Assembly (NCBI RefSeq): GCF_000735435.1
Contig: NZ_JMPP01000055.1
Span: 1-64,000 of the forward strand
Origin: Klebsiella planticola ATCC 33531
Lineage (GTDB): Bacteria; Pseudomonadota; Gammaproteobacteria; Enterobacterales; Enterobacteriaceae
Direction of reading: 5' to 3'
Length of the DNA: 64,000 nt
Position 1 is the first letter of the stretch. Each line of letters starts with the position of its first letter. The translations under genes and the position numbers were made by a program. Shown here in pieces: positions 53,546 through 63,287 of this stretch. The notes beneath the pieces were generated by a model that worked only from the letters and a program-made list of their open reading frames with translations, was not told the origin of the DNA and made no database searches.

Positions 53546-53992
53546 ATGCGTACCATTCTGAATATTTTGAACTTTATCCTTGGCGGTTTCGCCACCACGC
53601 TGGGCTGGCTGCTGGCAACTCTGGTCAGCATCATCCTGATCTTCACCCTGCCATTAACCCGCTCATGCTGGGAGATTACCCGACTCTCCTTGCTGCCTTA
53701 CGGTAATGAAGCCATTCATGTCGATGAACTTGAACCGCAAGGCAAAAATAGCCTGCTGAATGCCGGTGGCACGATTCTGAATATTTTGTGGTTTATCTTT
53801 TTTGGCTGGTGGCTGTGCCTGATGCATATTTTCAGCGGCATCGCCCAATGCCTGACCATCATTGGCATCCCGGTCGGTATTGCCAATTTTAAAATTGCCG
53901 CCATTGCATTATGGCCGGTGGGACGTCGAGTGGTTTCCGTCGAAACGGCTCGCGCCGCGCGTGAAGCGAATGCGCGTCGTCGCTTTCAGTAA
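53546..53992 (+). CDS. yccF: YccF inner membrane protein
   Basis: This 148-residue protein has two YccF domains, each with hydrophobic helices (LGWLLATLVSIILIFTLPLT, ILWFIFFGWWLCLMHIFSGI). The conserved GIPVGIANFKIAAIALWPVG follows. It is co-directional with yccS 17 bp downstream. Function is not established. Confidence 0.93.
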   Translation: MRTILNILNFILGGFATTLGWLLATLVSIILIFTLPLTRSCWEITRLSLLPYGNEAIHVDELEPQGKNSLLNAGGTILNILWFIFFGWWLCLMHIFSGIAQCLTIIGIPVGIANFKIAAIALWPVGRRVVSVETARAAREANARRRFQ

Positions 53993-54009
53993 CCGGACGG
54001 AACACGACC

Positions 54010-56145
54010 ATGCTTAGCCCCTTGCTACGCCGTTATACATGGAACAGTGCCTGGCTATATAACGCCAGGATTTTTATCGCACTCTGCGGCACAACCGCCG
54101 TTCCATGGTGGCTTGGCGAAGTCAAACTGACCATTCCCCTGACGCTGGGCGTGGTGGCCGCGGCATTGACCGACCTCGACGATCGTCTGGCCGGCCGGTT
54201 GCGCAATCTGGCCATCACGCTAGTGTGTTTCTTTATTGCTTCCGCTTCGGTGGAGCTACTGTTCCCCTGGCCCTGGCTGTTTGCGCTTGGGTTAACCGTA
54301 TCGACCACCGGATTTATCTTGCTCGGCGGTCTGGGGCAGCGTTACGCCACCATCGCATTTGGCGCCTTGCTGATCGCCATTTATACCATGCTGGGGGTAA
54401 CGCTCTACGATCGCTGGTATCTGCAGCCGTTCTTTCTGCTGACCGGTGCAGTCTGGTACAACCTGCTGACCCTCTGCGGACACCTGATTTTCCCGATTCG
54501 CCCTCTTCAGGATAATCTTGCGCGCAGCTATGAACAGCTGGCGCATTACCTGGATCTTAAATCCCGTCTGTTTGACCCGGATATTGAGGATGAGAGCCAG
54601 GCGCCGCTATATGATTTAGCCATTGCCAATGGTCAACTGGTGACGACGCTCAATCAGACCAAGGTCTCTCTGCTGACGCGTCTGCGCGGCGACCGCGGCC
54701 AGCGCGGCACCCGTCGCACATTGCAATACTACTTTGTTGCTCAGGATATTCACGAACGCGCCAGTTCATCGCACATTCAGTACCAAACGCTGCGCGATCA
54801 TTTTCGCTATAGCGATGTGATGTTCCGCTTCCAGCGCATGCTGTCGATGCAGGCGCAGGCATGCCAGAAACTGTCCCGCGCGATTCTTTTACGCGAGCCC
54901 TACCAGCACGATGCCCATTTCGAGCGGGCATTTATGCACCTTGATGCCGCCCTCGACCGCGTGCAGGCCAGCGGCGCTCCGGCTGAACAGATGAAAGCGC
55001 TGGGCTTTCTGCTTAACAATCTCCGCGCTATCGACGCTCAGCTGGCAACCATTGAGTCGGCGCAAACCAGTGCCCCGGCGAACAGCGCAACCGAAAACCT
55101 GCTCGCAGACGACGGACTTAACAGTTTCAGCGATATTTGGCTGCGGCTGCGCCGCAACATGTCGCCAGAATCGGCTCTGTTCCGTCATGCGGTCAGGATG
55201 TCATTGGTCCTCTGTACCGGCTATGCGTTTATCCAGTTCACCGGCTTAAACCACGGTTACTGGATACTCCTGACCAGCCTGTTTGTCTGCCAGCCGAACT
55301 ATAACGCCACCCGTCATCGACTCGCGCTGAGGATTATCGGTACCCTGATCGGGGTGGCCATAGGCCTGCCGATATTACTGCTCGTGCCATCGGTTGAAGG
55401 CCAACTGCTGCTCATTGTTCTGACCGGCGTGCTGTTCTTTGCTTTTCGCAACGTGCAGTATGCCCACGCGACGATGTTCATCACCCTGCTGGTTCTGCTG
55501 TGCTTTAACCTGCTAGGCGAAGGTTTCGAGGTCGCGCTGCCGCGTATTTTCGATACGCTGATTGGCTGTGCTATCGCCTGGGCGGCGGTGAGCTTTATCT
55601 GGCCAGACTGGAAGTTCCGCAATCTGCCACGGGCGCTGGATCAGGCTATCAACGCCAACTGCCGCTACCTCGATGCCATCCTCGAGCAATATCACCAGGG
55701 ACGCGATAACCGCCTGGCCTATCGCGTTGCCCGCCGCGATGCCCATAGCCGGGATGGTGAACTGGCATCTGTGGTATCAAACCTGTCGACGGAACCGCGG
55801 GCTAACTCAGCCATGCGCGAAACGGCATTCCGTTTACTTTGCCTGAACCATACCTTTACCAGCTATATTTCCGCACTCGGTGCGCACCGGGAAAAACTCA
55901 CGACTGCGGAAATTCTCGCCCTGCTTGATGATGCCGTCTGCTACGTTGATGATGCGCTGCACCACACGCCTGCCGACGAACAGCGGGTGCAGCAGGCGCT
56001 TAATAGTTTGCAGACCCGGATCCAACATCTTGAGCCCCGGGCTGACAGCAAAGAGCCGCTGGTGCTGCAGCAAATTGGTCTGCTGCTGGCGCTGTTGCCG
56101 GAAATCTGTAGGTTGCAAAAGCAGGTTGCGGTTCAACCCGAGTAA
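54010..56145 (+). CDS. yccS: YccS, FUSC-like inner membrane protein
   Basis: This 711-residue protein of the YccS/YhfK family has two blocks of about five to six transmembrane helices (near 15-160 and 395-520) separated by cytoplasmic helical regions. This is the same layout as aromatic acid exporters of the FUSC superfamily. The substrate is unknown. Its 3' end overlaps the convergent sxy end by 13 bp. Confidence 0.93.
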   Translation: MLSPLLRRYTWNSAWLYNARIFIALCGTTAVPWWLGEVKLTIPLTLGVVAAALTDLDDRLAGRLRNLAITLVCFFIASASVELLFPWPWLFALGLTVSTTGFILLGGLGQRYATIAFGALLIAIYTMLGVTLYDRWYLQPFFLLTGAVWYNLLTLCGHLIFPIRPLQDNLARSYEQLAHYLDLKSRLFDPDIEDESQAPLYDLAIANGQLVTTLNQTKVSLLTRLRGDRGQRGTRRTLQYYFVAQDIHERASSSHIQYQTLRDHFRYSDVMFRFQRMLSMQAQACQKLSRAILLREPYQHDAHFERAFMHLDAALDRVQASGAPAEQMKALGFLLNNLRAIDAQLATIESAQTSAPANSATENLLADDGLNSFSDIWLRLRRNMSPESALFRHAVRMSLVLCTGYAFIQFTGLNHGYWILLTSLFVCQPNYNATRHRLALRIIGTLIGVAIGLPILLLVPSVEGQLLLIVLTGVLFFAFRNVQYAHATMFITLLVLLCFNLLGEGFEVALPRIFDTLIGCAIAWAAVSFIWPDWKFRNLPRALDQAINANCRYLDAILEQYHQGRDNRLAYRVARRDAHSRDGELASVVSNLSTEPRANSAMRETAFRLLCLNHTFTSYISALGAHREKLTTAEILALLDDAVCYVDDALHHTPADEQRVQQALNSLQTRIQHLEPRADSKEPLVLQQIGLLLALLPEICRLQKQVAVQPE

Positions 56146-56756
56146 AGATCGATATTTTTGTGCTGGCTGCCGGCCCATACCTTAAGCTCCTGACGCCGCT
56201 GCGTCGGGAGCGCTGCGGAATGCACTCCGGCAATAGCCCCTTCCAGCGCATAGAGAACATTCAACGTAAGTGCTTTGTTTGATTCCCGCAATTTCAACCA
56301 GACTTTCTCCGCACCAAACTGACGGAGCATTTTTTCATCGCTCACGCCTGCGTTAATCAACAGCAGCTCCATATGAAAACTGATATTCGGGAGATCTTTT
56401 AATCTTCCGGACGCATGCTGTAGACGCTTTTCATTGCGTGCACTTTGTAATGAGGACGCCGACAGATTGAAAAGCGTTTTACTATCACCCCAGAGGGTCT
56501 CGTCAACCTGATAATATTTCAGTAAGACCGGGCGACCATTTTTTCGCATCGTCAAGAGTGGAGTGGCATGCACAACGCGATATTCCGCGCTCTGCTCACA
56601 AATTTTAAGATAGATTTCGCCCTCGGCGACCATGGCAAAAACGGTATCGTCTATGGCAAGGCTGTAGCCGCCAAAGAGCGGGCGACAGCTTATTTTGCCG
56701 AGTGGAGATAAACATTCCTGGAGTTGATGGAACCGTAAAGATGACATTTTCTTCAT
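56133..56756 (-). CDS. sxy: Competence/CRP-S coactivator Sxy (TfoX)
   Basis: This 207-residue protein, close to E. coli Sxy (209), has TfoX N-terminal (SPLGKISCRPLFGGYSLAID) and C-terminal (RLKDLPNISFHMELLLINAG) domains. It directs CRP to CRP-S promoters of competence genes. ATG at 56756 matches the family; a start seven codons earlier is possible. The ~450 bp before sulA includes its AT-rich leader. Confidence 0.92.
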   Translation of the reverse strand: MKKMSSLRFHQLQECLSPLGKISCRPLFGGYSLAIDDTVFAMVAEGEIYLKICEQSAEYRVVHATPLLTMRKNGRPVLLKYYQVDETLWGDSKTLFNLSASSLQSARNEKRLQHASGRLKDLPNISFHMELLLINAGVSDEKMLRQFGAEKVWLKLRESNKALTLNVLYALEGAIAGVHSAALPTQRRQELKVWAGSQHKNIDLYSG

Positions 56757-57177
56757 GATTATTCCTTTGTTAATCATGTAAATAGAAGATTATTTGTTAA
56801 CGGATCCGTTAATATAGAAAATAAGTGACTTCGTATATTGCAGCAAGATGATTTTTACACTGTTCAACATTTAATCATCATTTTGCGAGGGGCTTTCAGA
56901 AAACAGTCTGGCGGGAATACCCGATATATAAGTAATAAATACGCCAGCCCTGCTCACTGAAATGCCGGTGAATAGTTTGGCAAGCCGCATGGTAAATTGG
57001 GCAATGTGCATATAGCGCTGGACCAGGCGCTTGGCTTGCGCCACGACGATTGGTGATAAGAATCGCGCTCTCCGCTCTCCCCACCAGAACGCTCAGGCGC
57101 GGAATCGACAAAAATCATGTACAATTTTCAACCAATGAAGCGATAAATGAGGTTGATCTTTTCCCCTGCTGGATATA
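56757..57177. other. sxy-sulA divergent intergenic region
   Basis: This ~420 bp region contains the sxy leader on the left (AT-rich, with a TTAACGGATCCGTTAA palindrome at about 56797-56812). On the right is GC-richer sequence before the sulA LexA box. A 71-codon minus-strand frame at 56896-57111 begins with TTG, has no family resemblance and is not called. Confidence 0.5.
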
Positions 57178-57193
57178 CTGTATATTCATACAG
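57178..57193. promoter_or_regulatory. LexA (SOS) box of sulA
   Basis: CTGTATATTCATACAG fits the LexA consensus CTGT-N8-ACAG perfectly and ends 22 bp before the sulA ATG. It predicts tight SOS control. Confidence 0.95.
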
Positions 57194-57215
57194 TAACCCA
57201 CAGGCGGGATAGACT

Positions 57216-57725
57216 ATGTTTACTTCAGCTTACGCAAATCGTTCATCACTGACTTCTGCTTCAGTACGTCGCCCTTCACATGACGTTGTCGAACAACCGG
57301 CCAGCGGGCTGATCAGTGAAATTGTCTACCGTGAAGATCAACCGATGATGACACAATTACTCCTGCTACCTTTATTACAGCAGCTCGGCCAGCAGTCACG
57401 CTGGCAGCTCTGGCTGACGCCGAAGCAGAAATTGAGTCGCGAATGGGTTCAGTCTTCCGGATTACCGCTGTCGAAGGTTATGCAGATTAATCAGCTCTCC
57501 CCTTTCAACACCGTCGAGTCGATGATCCGCGCGCTGCGCACTGGGAATTACAGTGTGGTGATTGGCTGGCTGGCAGATGAGCTGGCGGCAGAAGAGCATG
57601 AACGCCTGGCCATTGCCGCACAAGAGGGTAATGCAATGGGGTTTATCATGCGGCCGGTTGGAAATACGAACCAGGCTGGGAGACAACTCAGCGGGCTAAA
57701 AATTCACTCGAATTTGTATCATTAA
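57216..57725 (+). CDS. sulA: SOS cell division inhibitor SulA
   Basis: This 169-residue protein binds FtsZ and blocks division after DNA damage. The family core [40 protein letters not shown] and [20 protein letters not shown] is intact. The C-terminus ends SNLYH, where a terminal histidine is a Lon recognition feature. It is driven from the LexA-controlled promoter immediately upstream. Confidence 0.95.
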   Translation: MFTSAYANRSSLTSASVRRPSHDVVEQPASGLISEIVYREDQPMMTQLLLLPLLQQLGQQSRWQLWLTPKQKLSREWVQSSGLPLSKVMQINQLSPFNTVESMIRALRTGNYSVVIGWLADELAAEEHERLAIAAQEGNAMGFIMRPVGNTNQAGRQLSGLKIHSNLYH

Positions 57726-57728
57726 GCC

Positions 57729-57758
57729 AAATTAGGATTAATCCTGGAATTTTTTTTG
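57729..57758 (+). terminator. Probable sulA terminator
   Basis: AAATTAGGATT/AATCCTGGAATTT can pair as an AT-rich stem with a two-base bulge and is followed by a T-run at about 57750-57757. Confidence 0.5.
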
Positions 57759-58077
57759 CTTACAACAATACCCTTTTTAAAACAGGGTGATTTGTAGCGG
57801 AATGCCTGTCTGATGCGGTTTCGCGGCTTTATTTGGTGAATAAAAATTAACCATATTTGTTAAATCTTGTGTACACAACCCTTTTTTTTCATATGCCTGA
57901 CGGAGTTCACACTTGTAAGTTTCGAACTAAGTTGTAGACTTTACATCGCCAGGGGTGATCGGCTTACGCTGCATGTATCAGCATAGTTAACAACAAGTCA
58001 CGCCCCGGGTGAAGGATTTAACCGTGAGGTCTTTTGTAACTTCATGGCGAATTTTGGATGATAATGAGGCGCAAAAA
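57759..58077 (+). promoter_or_regulatory. ompA promoter and long leader
   Basis: The sequence TTGTAGACTTTACATCGCCAG (about 57931 onward) and the later GGATGATAATGAGGCGCAAAA track the E. coli ompA promoter and structured 5' leader. TGACGGAGTTCACA at 57898 resembles a CRP site. The leader end with AGGCGC is where MicA-type sRNA pairing occurs in relatives. Confidence 0.7.
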
Positions 58078-59148
58078 ATGAAAAAGACAGCTATCGCGAT
58101 TGCAGTGGCACTGGCTGGCTTCGCTACCGTAGCGCAGGCCGCACCGAAAGATAACACCTGGTATGCAGGTGGTAAACTGGGCTGGTCCCAGTATCACGAT
58201 ACCGGTTTCTACGGTAACGGTTTCCAGAACAACAACGGCCCGACCCGTAACGATCAGCTGGGTGCTGGTGCGTTCGGTGGTTATCAGGTTAACCCGTACC
58301 TCGGTTTTGAAATGGGTTACGACTGGCTGGGCCGTATGGCTTATAAAGGCAGCGTAGACAACGGCGCTTTCAAAGCTCAGGGCGTTCAGCTGACTGCTAA
58401 ACTGGGTTACCCGATCACTGACGATCTGGATATCTATACCCGTCTGGGTGGTATGGTCTGGCGTGCAGATGCTGACGGCAACTACGGTTCTACCGGCGTA
58501 TCCCGCAGCGAACACGACACTGGCGTATCCCCGGTATTTGCTGGTGGTTTAGAGTGGGCTGTTACTCGTGACATCGCTACCCGTCTGGAATACCAGTGGG
58601 TTAACAACATCGGTGACGCAGGTACCGTTGGCGCGCGTCCTGACAACGGCATGCTGAGCCTGGGTGTTTCTTACCGTTTCGGTCAGGAAGAAGCAGCTCC
58701 GGTTGTTGCTCCGGCACCGGCACCGGCTCCGGAAGTGACGACTAAGCACTTCACTCTGAAGTCTGACGTTCTGTTCAACTTCAACAAATCTACCCTGAAA
58801 CCGGAAGGTCAGCAGGCACTGGATCAGCTGTACACTCAGCTGAGCAACATGGATCCGAAAGACGGTTCTGCAGTGGTTCTGGGCTACACCGACCGTATCG
58901 GTTCTGACGCTTACAACCAGCAGCTGTCTGAGAAACGTGCTCAGTCCGTTGTTGATTACCTGGTATCTAAAGGTATCCCGGCTGGCAAAATCTCCGCACG
59001 TGGTATGGGTGAATCCAACCCGGTTACCGGCAATACCTGTGACAACGTGAAAGCTCGCGCTGCACTGATCGACTGCCTGGGCCCAGATCGTCGCGTAGAG
59101 ATCGAAGTTAAAGGTTACAAAGACGTAGTAACTCAGCCGCAGGCTTAA
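58078..59148 (+). CDS. ompA: Outer membrane protein OmpA
   Basis: This 356-residue porin-like protein has signal peptide [21 protein letters not shown], an eight-stranded barrel (about 22-205) and an Ala-Pro hinge ([13 protein letters not shown]). The C-terminal OmpA domain binds peptidoglycan ([20 protein letters not shown]). Loop sequences ([16 protein letters not shown]) are Klebsiella-like. The start is fixed by the signal peptide; the frame is open further upstream. Codon use is highly biased, as expected of an abundant protein. Confidence 0.97.
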   Translation: MKKTAIAIAVALAGFATVAQAAPKDNTWYAGGKLGWSQYHDTGFYGNGFQNNNGPTRNDQLGAGAFGGYQVNPYLGFEMGYDWLGRMAYKGSVDNGAFKAQGVQLTAKLGYPITDDLDIYTRLGGMVWRADADGNYGSTGVSRSEHDTGVSPVFAGGLEWAVTRDIATRLEYQWVNNIGDAGTVGARPDNGMLSLGVSYRFGQEEAAPVVAPAPAPAPEVTTKHFTLKSDVLFNFNKSTLKPEGQQALDQLYTQLSNMDPKDGSAVVLGYTDRIGSDAYNQQLSEKRAQSVVDYLVSKGIPAGKISARGMGESNPVTGNTCDNVKARAALIDCLGPDRRVEIEVKGYKDVVTQPQA

Positions 59149-59166
59149 GTTTTACTACCGATAAAA

Positions 59167-59192
59167 AACCCCGCTTTTGCGGGGTTTTTTTT
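59167..59192 (+). terminator. ompA terminator
   Basis: AACCCCGC-TTTT-GCGGGGTT is followed by a T-run of at least eight, 18 bp after the ompA stop. Confidence 0.95.
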
Positions 59193-59253
59193 GGACTTAT
59201 TTCTGGCATCAACACATAGCCTGCCCGATACTGTCTCGCCCTGTCCTCTGCAG

Positions 59254-59706
59254 CTACTCTTTCCCCAACAGCACCTGTAAATCATGCTTCAGGCTGGACA
59301 TTTTACTGGCGTACTTCTCTTTATGCTCGGCGTCTTCAATCAACTGTACGATGGTTTCAGACAGGGTTTTCCCACGCCGCTGCGCGAGTCCCGCCAGGCG
59401 CTGCCAGACGATAAACTCCAGGTCGATCGATTTTTTACGCGTGTGCAGATGCTCAGCGTTGAAGTGCCGTTTCCGACGCGCGCGGATTGTCTGCTTCATC
59501 CGGTTCATTAACTCCGGATTCATATGCTGCTCAATCCAGGTATGCACCAGAACAGGTTCATTTTCGAGCGTCAGTAAGACATCGACCGCGGCTTTCGCTG
59601 CGCTGGCTTCAATGTAGCGGGTAATCAGCTCACCTTCCCGGTGCTTTTTTACCAGATATTTCCATTTCCAGCCGCTTTCAAGATTTTCCAGTTGTTGATA
59701 TTTCAT
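59254..59706 (-). CDS. matP: Ter macrodomain organiser MatP
   Basis: This 150-residue MatP/YcbG protein binds matS sites in the replication terminus. The ribbon-helix-helix region ([20 protein letters not shown] and [20 protein letters not shown]) and the N-terminal helical part are intact. It is divergent from lonH and converges on ompA. Confidence 0.95.
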   Translation of the reverse strand: MKYQQLENLESGWKWKYLVKKHREGELITRYIEASAAKAAVDVLLTLENEPVLVHTWIEQHMNPELMNRMKQTIRARRKRHFNAEHLHTRKKSIDLEFIVWQRLAGLAQRRGKTLSETIVQLIEDAEHKEKYASKMSSLKHDLQVLLGKE

Positions 59707-59891
59707 TGCGATCTCAATGTGACCGTGTAACTCATTTCAGGATATCAGTTTTTTCCCAATGTGCTGAGAATAAATCATCATTCGTGATGCAGGTAACCCG
59801 GTAATCATCACGGCAAACGCAATCCCCCGTGTGCTCAGACGCAGCATCAGGTATAATCGCGCGTTTTACATCTGACTAAAAAACAGCGACT

Positions 59892-61649
59892 TTGACCATT
59901 ACGAAACTTACCCGAAACGACCTTGCTCCTGATACGGAAAGTTATCAGGCGCTGTTTGCACAAGCCGATTTAGCTCAGGCAGAAGATGGCCTCTCCGGCG
60001 AACTGCAGCCCCGTTTATTCTATGGTCTGGAGCAGCTTCTGGTGACTCCGACCATCTCGCCATTCATGCTGGTGAAAGCCCCGGAAGAACCGGAGTACCT
60101 GCAGTGGCTGGCGACGGAAACGCGAACCTTACATGAGCCTGCCGCACCGCTCTACGGTGTGCGCTATCAGGTCAATGGCGGCAACGTCACCCTCACCCCG
60201 GCTAAAGATGCCGACGATAATTTTGCCAGCTCCGCACCGGTTGAATCTGCCGACTGGATAGAAGCAGAGCAGCTCTTTGGCTGCGTACGGCAATTCAACG
60301 GCGAAATCACTCTCCAGCCAGGACTGGTGCACCGGGCCAACGGCGGCGTACTGATTATCTCTCTGCGCGCGTTACTCGCTCAACCGCTGCTCTGGATGCG
60401 CCTGAAAAGCATGGTCGCCCGCCAGCGCTTTGACTGGCTGTCCATTGACGAGTCTCGTCCTCTGCCGGTCGCGATTCCCTCTATGCCGCTCAGCCTGAAG
60501 GTGATTCTGGTTGGGGAGCGTGATTCATTGGCCGATTTCCAGGAGATGGAGCCCGAACTCTCCGCTCAGGCGATTTACAGCGAATACGAAGAGAATCTAC
60601 AGATTGCCGATGCGGATACGCTCAAGCTGTGGTGTCAGTGGGTCGGGAAAAACGCGCAGCAGCTCGGACTACCGGAACTGGCCGCTGACGCCTGGCCCCT
60701 GTTGATTCAGGAAGCCGCGCGTTATACCGGCGATCAGGAGACATTACCGCTGTGCCCGCTCTGGATAGCCCGTCAGCTGCGAGAAGCAGCGGCGTTCTGC
60801 GAAGGTGGGCAGATCACCGCGGAAGAGATGCAAACCATGCTGGCCCGGCGCGAGTGGCGTGAAGGCTATCTCGCCGAGCGGATTCAGGATGAAATCCTGC
60901 AAGAGCAGATAATGATTGAAACCGAAGGCGAATGCATCGGCCAGATTAACGCCTTGTCGGTCATCGAATTCCCCGGACATCCGCGTCCGTTTGGCGAACC
61001 GTCTCGCATCAGCTGCGTCGTACACATCGGTGACGGTGAGTTCATCGACGTTGAACGTAAGGCGGAGCTGGGTGGCAACATCCATGCCAAAGGCATGATG
61101 ATCATGCAGGCGTTCCTGATGTCCGAGCTGGAGCTCGAACAGCAGCTCCCCTTCACGGCTTCGCTGACCTTCGAACAATCCTACAGTGAAGTCGACGGCG
61201 ACAGCGCCTCGATGGCCGAGCTATGTGCGCTAATCAGTGCTCTCGCCGGCGTACCGATTAATCAGAGCATTGCCATTACCGGTTCCGTCGATCAGTTTGG
61301 TCGCGTGCAGCCGGTAGGCGGCCTTAATGAGAAGATCGAAGGCTTTTTCACCATTTGCCAGCAGCGCGGATTAACCGGTAAGCAAGGGGTCATTATTCCT
61401 GCGGCAAATATCCGCCACCTGAGTCTGGCAGCAGAACTCCGGCAGGCCGTCGCTGACGAGCAGTTTTTCATCTGGGCGGTGGAAGATGTCACGGAAGCGC
61501 TGCCGGTTCTGACCCAGCTGCTATGGGATGGCGAAGGGCAAACTTTACGGCAAACCATCCAGGAACGGATCGCGCAGGCGACGCAGCAAGAGAGTCGTCA
61601 TCGTTTTCCGTGGCCGCTACGCTGGTTAGGTGGTTCAGGTTCTAACTGA
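59892..61649 (+). CDS. lonH: Lon-like protease LonH (YcbZ)
   Basis: This 585-residue protein has an N-terminal part resembling a degenerate ATPase without a clear Walker A and a C-terminal Lon proteolytic domain. The Ser-Lys dyad is visible in SEVDGDSASMAELCALISAL and PVGGLNEKIEGFF. The start is TTG at 59892, chosen because it gives the family N-terminus MTITKLTRNDL. It precedes fabA by 69 bp. Confidence 0.92.
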   Translation: MTITKLTRNDLAPDTESYQALFAQADLAQAEDGLSGELQPRLFYGLEQLLVTPTISPFMLVKAPEEPEYLQWLATETRTLHEPAAPLYGVRYQVNGGNVTLTPAKDADDNFASSAPVESADWIEAEQLFGCVRQFNGEITLQPGLVHRANGGVLIISLRALLAQPLLWMRLKSMVARQRFDWLSIDESRPLPVAIPSMPLSLKVILVGERDSLADFQEMEPELSAQAIYSEYEENLQIADADTLKLWCQWVGKNAQQLGLPELAADAWPLLIQEAARYTGDQETLPLCPLWIARQLREAAAFCEGGQITAEEMQTMLARREWREGYLAERIQDEILQEQIMIETEGECIGQINALSVIEFPGHPRPFGEPSRISCVVHIGDGEFIDVERKAELGGNIHAKGMMIMQAFLMSELELEQQLPFTASLTFEQSYSEVDGDSASMAELCALISALAGVPINQSIAITGSVDQFGRVQPVGGLNEKIEGFFTICQQRGLTGKQGVIIPAANIRHLSLAAELRQAVADEQFFIWAVEDVTEALPVLTQLLWDGEGQTLRQTIQERIAQATQQESRHRFPWPLRWLGGSGSN

Positions 61650-61660
61650 TCGGACTTGTT
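61644..61660. promoter_or_regulatory. FadR binding site of fabA
   Basis: AACTGATCGGACTTGTT closely fits the FadR consensus AACTGGTCNGACNTGTT and overlaps the lonH stop codon. In E. coli FadR activates fabA from this place. Confidence 0.85.
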
Positions 61661-61661
61661 C

Positions 61662-61679
61662 AGCTTACACGTGTTAGCT
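61662..61679. promoter_or_regulatory. FabR operator of fabA
   Basis: AGCTTACACGTGTTAGCT is a near-palindrome like the E. coli FabR site, immediately downstream of the FadR site. Together they set unsaturated fatty acid synthesis. Confidence 0.75.
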
Positions 61680-61718
61680 ATCCTGCGTCCCGAACTCAAA
61701 ATAAGGCTTACTGAAAAC

Positions 61719-62237
61719 ATGGTAGATAAACGCGAATCCTATACGAAAGAAGACCTTCTTGCCTCTGGCCGTGGTGAACTGTTTGGCGCAAAAGGCCCAC
61801 AGTTACCCGCGCCGAATATGCTGATGATGGACCGCGTCATCAAAATGACTGAGACGGGTGGTAACTACGATAAAGGTTATGTTGAAGCAGAACTCGATAT
61901 TAACCCGGACCTGTGGTTCTTCGGTTGCCACTTTATCGGCGATCCGGTTATGCCTGGCTGTCTGGGGCTGGATGCCATGTGGCAGCTGGTAGGCTTCTAT
62001 CTGGGCTGGCTCGGTGGCGAAGGCAAAGGCCGCGCGCTGGGAGTTGGCGAGGTGAAATTCACCGGCCAGGTACTGCCGACGGCAAAGAAAGTCACTTACC
62101 GTATTCACTTCAAACGCGTTGTTAACCGTCGTCTGATTATGGGCCTGGCGGATGGTGAAGTGCTGGTTGACGATCGTCTGATCTACACCGCAAACGATCT
62201 GAAAGTGGGTCTGTTCCAGGATACGTCCGCATTCTGA
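61719..62237 (+). CDS. fabA: 3-hydroxydecanoyl-ACP dehydratase/isomerase FabA
   Basis: This 172-residue enzyme introduces the double bond in unsaturated fatty acids. The catalytic histidine and aspartate lie in [23 protein letters not shown] at 61719 gives the exact family N-terminus ([17 protein letters not shown]); upstream in-frame codons overlap the regulatory sites. It is monocistronic, with a terminator 25 bp beyond. Confidence 0.97.
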   Translation: MVDKRESYTKEDLLASGRGELFGAKGPQLPAPNMLMMDRVIKMTETGGNYDKGYVEAELDINPDLWFFGCHFIGDPVMPGCLGLDAMWQLVGFYLGWLGGEGKGRALGVGEVKFTGQVLPTAKKVTYRIHFKRVVNRRLIMGLADGEVLVDDRLIYTANDLKVGLFQDTSAF

Positions 62238-62261
62238 TAAGCAGCAATGCTTGAAAAAGGC

Positions 62262-62293
62262 GAAGCCCCCGCTCTGCGGAGGCTTCTTTTTTT
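62262..62293 (+). terminator. fabA terminator
   Basis: GAAGCCCCCGC-TCT-GCGGAGGCTTC forms a stem with one mismatch followed by seven or more T residues. It lies between convergent fabA and rmf. Confidence 0.9.
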
Positions 62294-62303
62294 AAAGAGA
62301 CAG

Positions 62304-62471
62304 TCAGGCAGTTTGTACCCTGTCCTCCATGGCTTCTCGCCAGCCTCCTAGCCAGTAGGACCTTTGGTTCAAGGTCTGGTAGGGACACATTTCTTTCGAT
62401 CTTCCGGTTATCCCGGCCTGGTATCCACGTTGATGTGCCCGTTCCAGGCGATCTCGTTTTTGTCTCTTCAT
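62304..62471 (-). CDS. rmf: Ribosome modulation factor Rmf
   Basis: This 55-residue basic protein (MKRQKRDRLERAHQRGYQAG ... REAMEDRVQTA) matches E. coli Rmf almost throughout. It pairs ribosomes into 100S dimers in stationary phase. It is easily missed because longer meaningless frames overlap it. It lies in its normal place between fabA and pqiC. Confidence 0.95.
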   Translation of the reverse strand: MKRQKRDRLERAHQRGYQAGITGRSKEMCPYQTLNQRSYWLGGWREAMEDRVQTA

Positions 62472-62670
62472 GCCTCGTTTCCCTCATTATTTGATCTGGT
62501 GGAAAAGAAAACAGTGGTCACTAAATATGCAACCACGGTTAACGAATACCGCGAATCAGAGGCAACGTCAATGCGCAAAATTCACGCCATTGTCATAATT
62601 GTGAGCTACATGAAAATTCATTTGTACAAAAAATGTGAACCGGCACAAGTAACGATCTGACGAGACAAAT

Positions 62671-62703
62671 AAAAAACCGCGGGGGTTTTTCAGTCCACCG
62701 CGG
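62671..62703 (-). terminator. Terminator of the pqi operon
   Basis: On the minus strand CCGCGG...CCGCGG pair around an A-rich loop and are followed by TTTTTTATT. It lies 24 bp beyond the pqiC stop. Confidence 0.75.
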
Positions 62704-62726
62704 CGCTTCATTTTCATTCATTTTAC

Positions 62727-63287
62727 TTATGGCAGGCGATTCAATTCGCTGGCAATTGCCGTGGCTTCCTGAGACCAGGCCTGAGCCAGAGTCTTCACCA
62801 TCGCATCATAGCCATCCTGCTGCTGCTTAAGCTCAATATTGAACGGGCGCTTAATCAGCTGACCCTGGTGCTTCAGCAACCACTCACCGCTAACGATGAC
62901 CCGGCCATCGTAACGGCCATGGAAGCCATTAACCGCCACATTGAGCGTATCCTGTTCGCTGCCCAGAGGCTGCGAAGCAACCACCCAGCCCGGAAGCTGA
63001 GCACTCAGATTCGCCACCAGCGTGGTACGCAGCTGCTGATCGAGCGGGCTGGCCCACAGATTGTTATTGGCAATGACATACTGCACGTCACTGGTCTGAT
63101 AGACCACCCCGTTGCCCGCCAGATAATCCGGGATGCTGACCTGTTCAACCCACAGCAGGTTTTTGCTTTGGTGGGCGGCGCTTTGTGCGCCGCTTTGTAC
63201 AACCGGAAGCTGATAGTAGGTTTTATTTTCCCCACTGCTGCAGGCCGCCAACGCGCAGGCCGCAGCCACAATTAGCCATTTTTTCAT
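62727..63287 (-). CDS. pqiC: Intermembrane lipid transport lipoprotein PqiC
   Basis: This 186-residue outer-membrane lipoprotein has signal MKKWLIVAAACALAAC (lipobox LAAC). The ABC-type auxiliary domain includes LLWVEQVSIPDYLAGNGVVY and ends QEATAIASELNRLP. It works with PqiA and PqiB in membrane lipid transport. Its ATG overlaps the pqiB stop (TAATG). Confidence 0.95.
   Translation of the reverse strand: MKKWLIVAAACALAACSSGENKTYYQLPVVQSGAQSAAHQSKNLLWVEQVSIPDYLAGNGVVYQTSDVQYVIANNNLWASPLDQQLRTTLVANLSAQLPGWVVASQPLGSEQDTLNVAVNGFHGRYDGRVIVSGEWLLKHQGQLIKRPFNIELKQQQDGYDAMVKTLAQAWSQEATAIASELNRLP

Noticed and set aside
56896-57111. 71-codon minus-strand frame next to the sulA LexA box
   Set aside because: It begins with TTG, lacks a good ribosome site and shows no recognisable family, so a second SOS gene is not supported.
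62137-62487. 116-codon minus-strand frame over rmf
   Set aside because: It is in a different frame from rmf, whose 55-residue product matches the known protein residue by residue.
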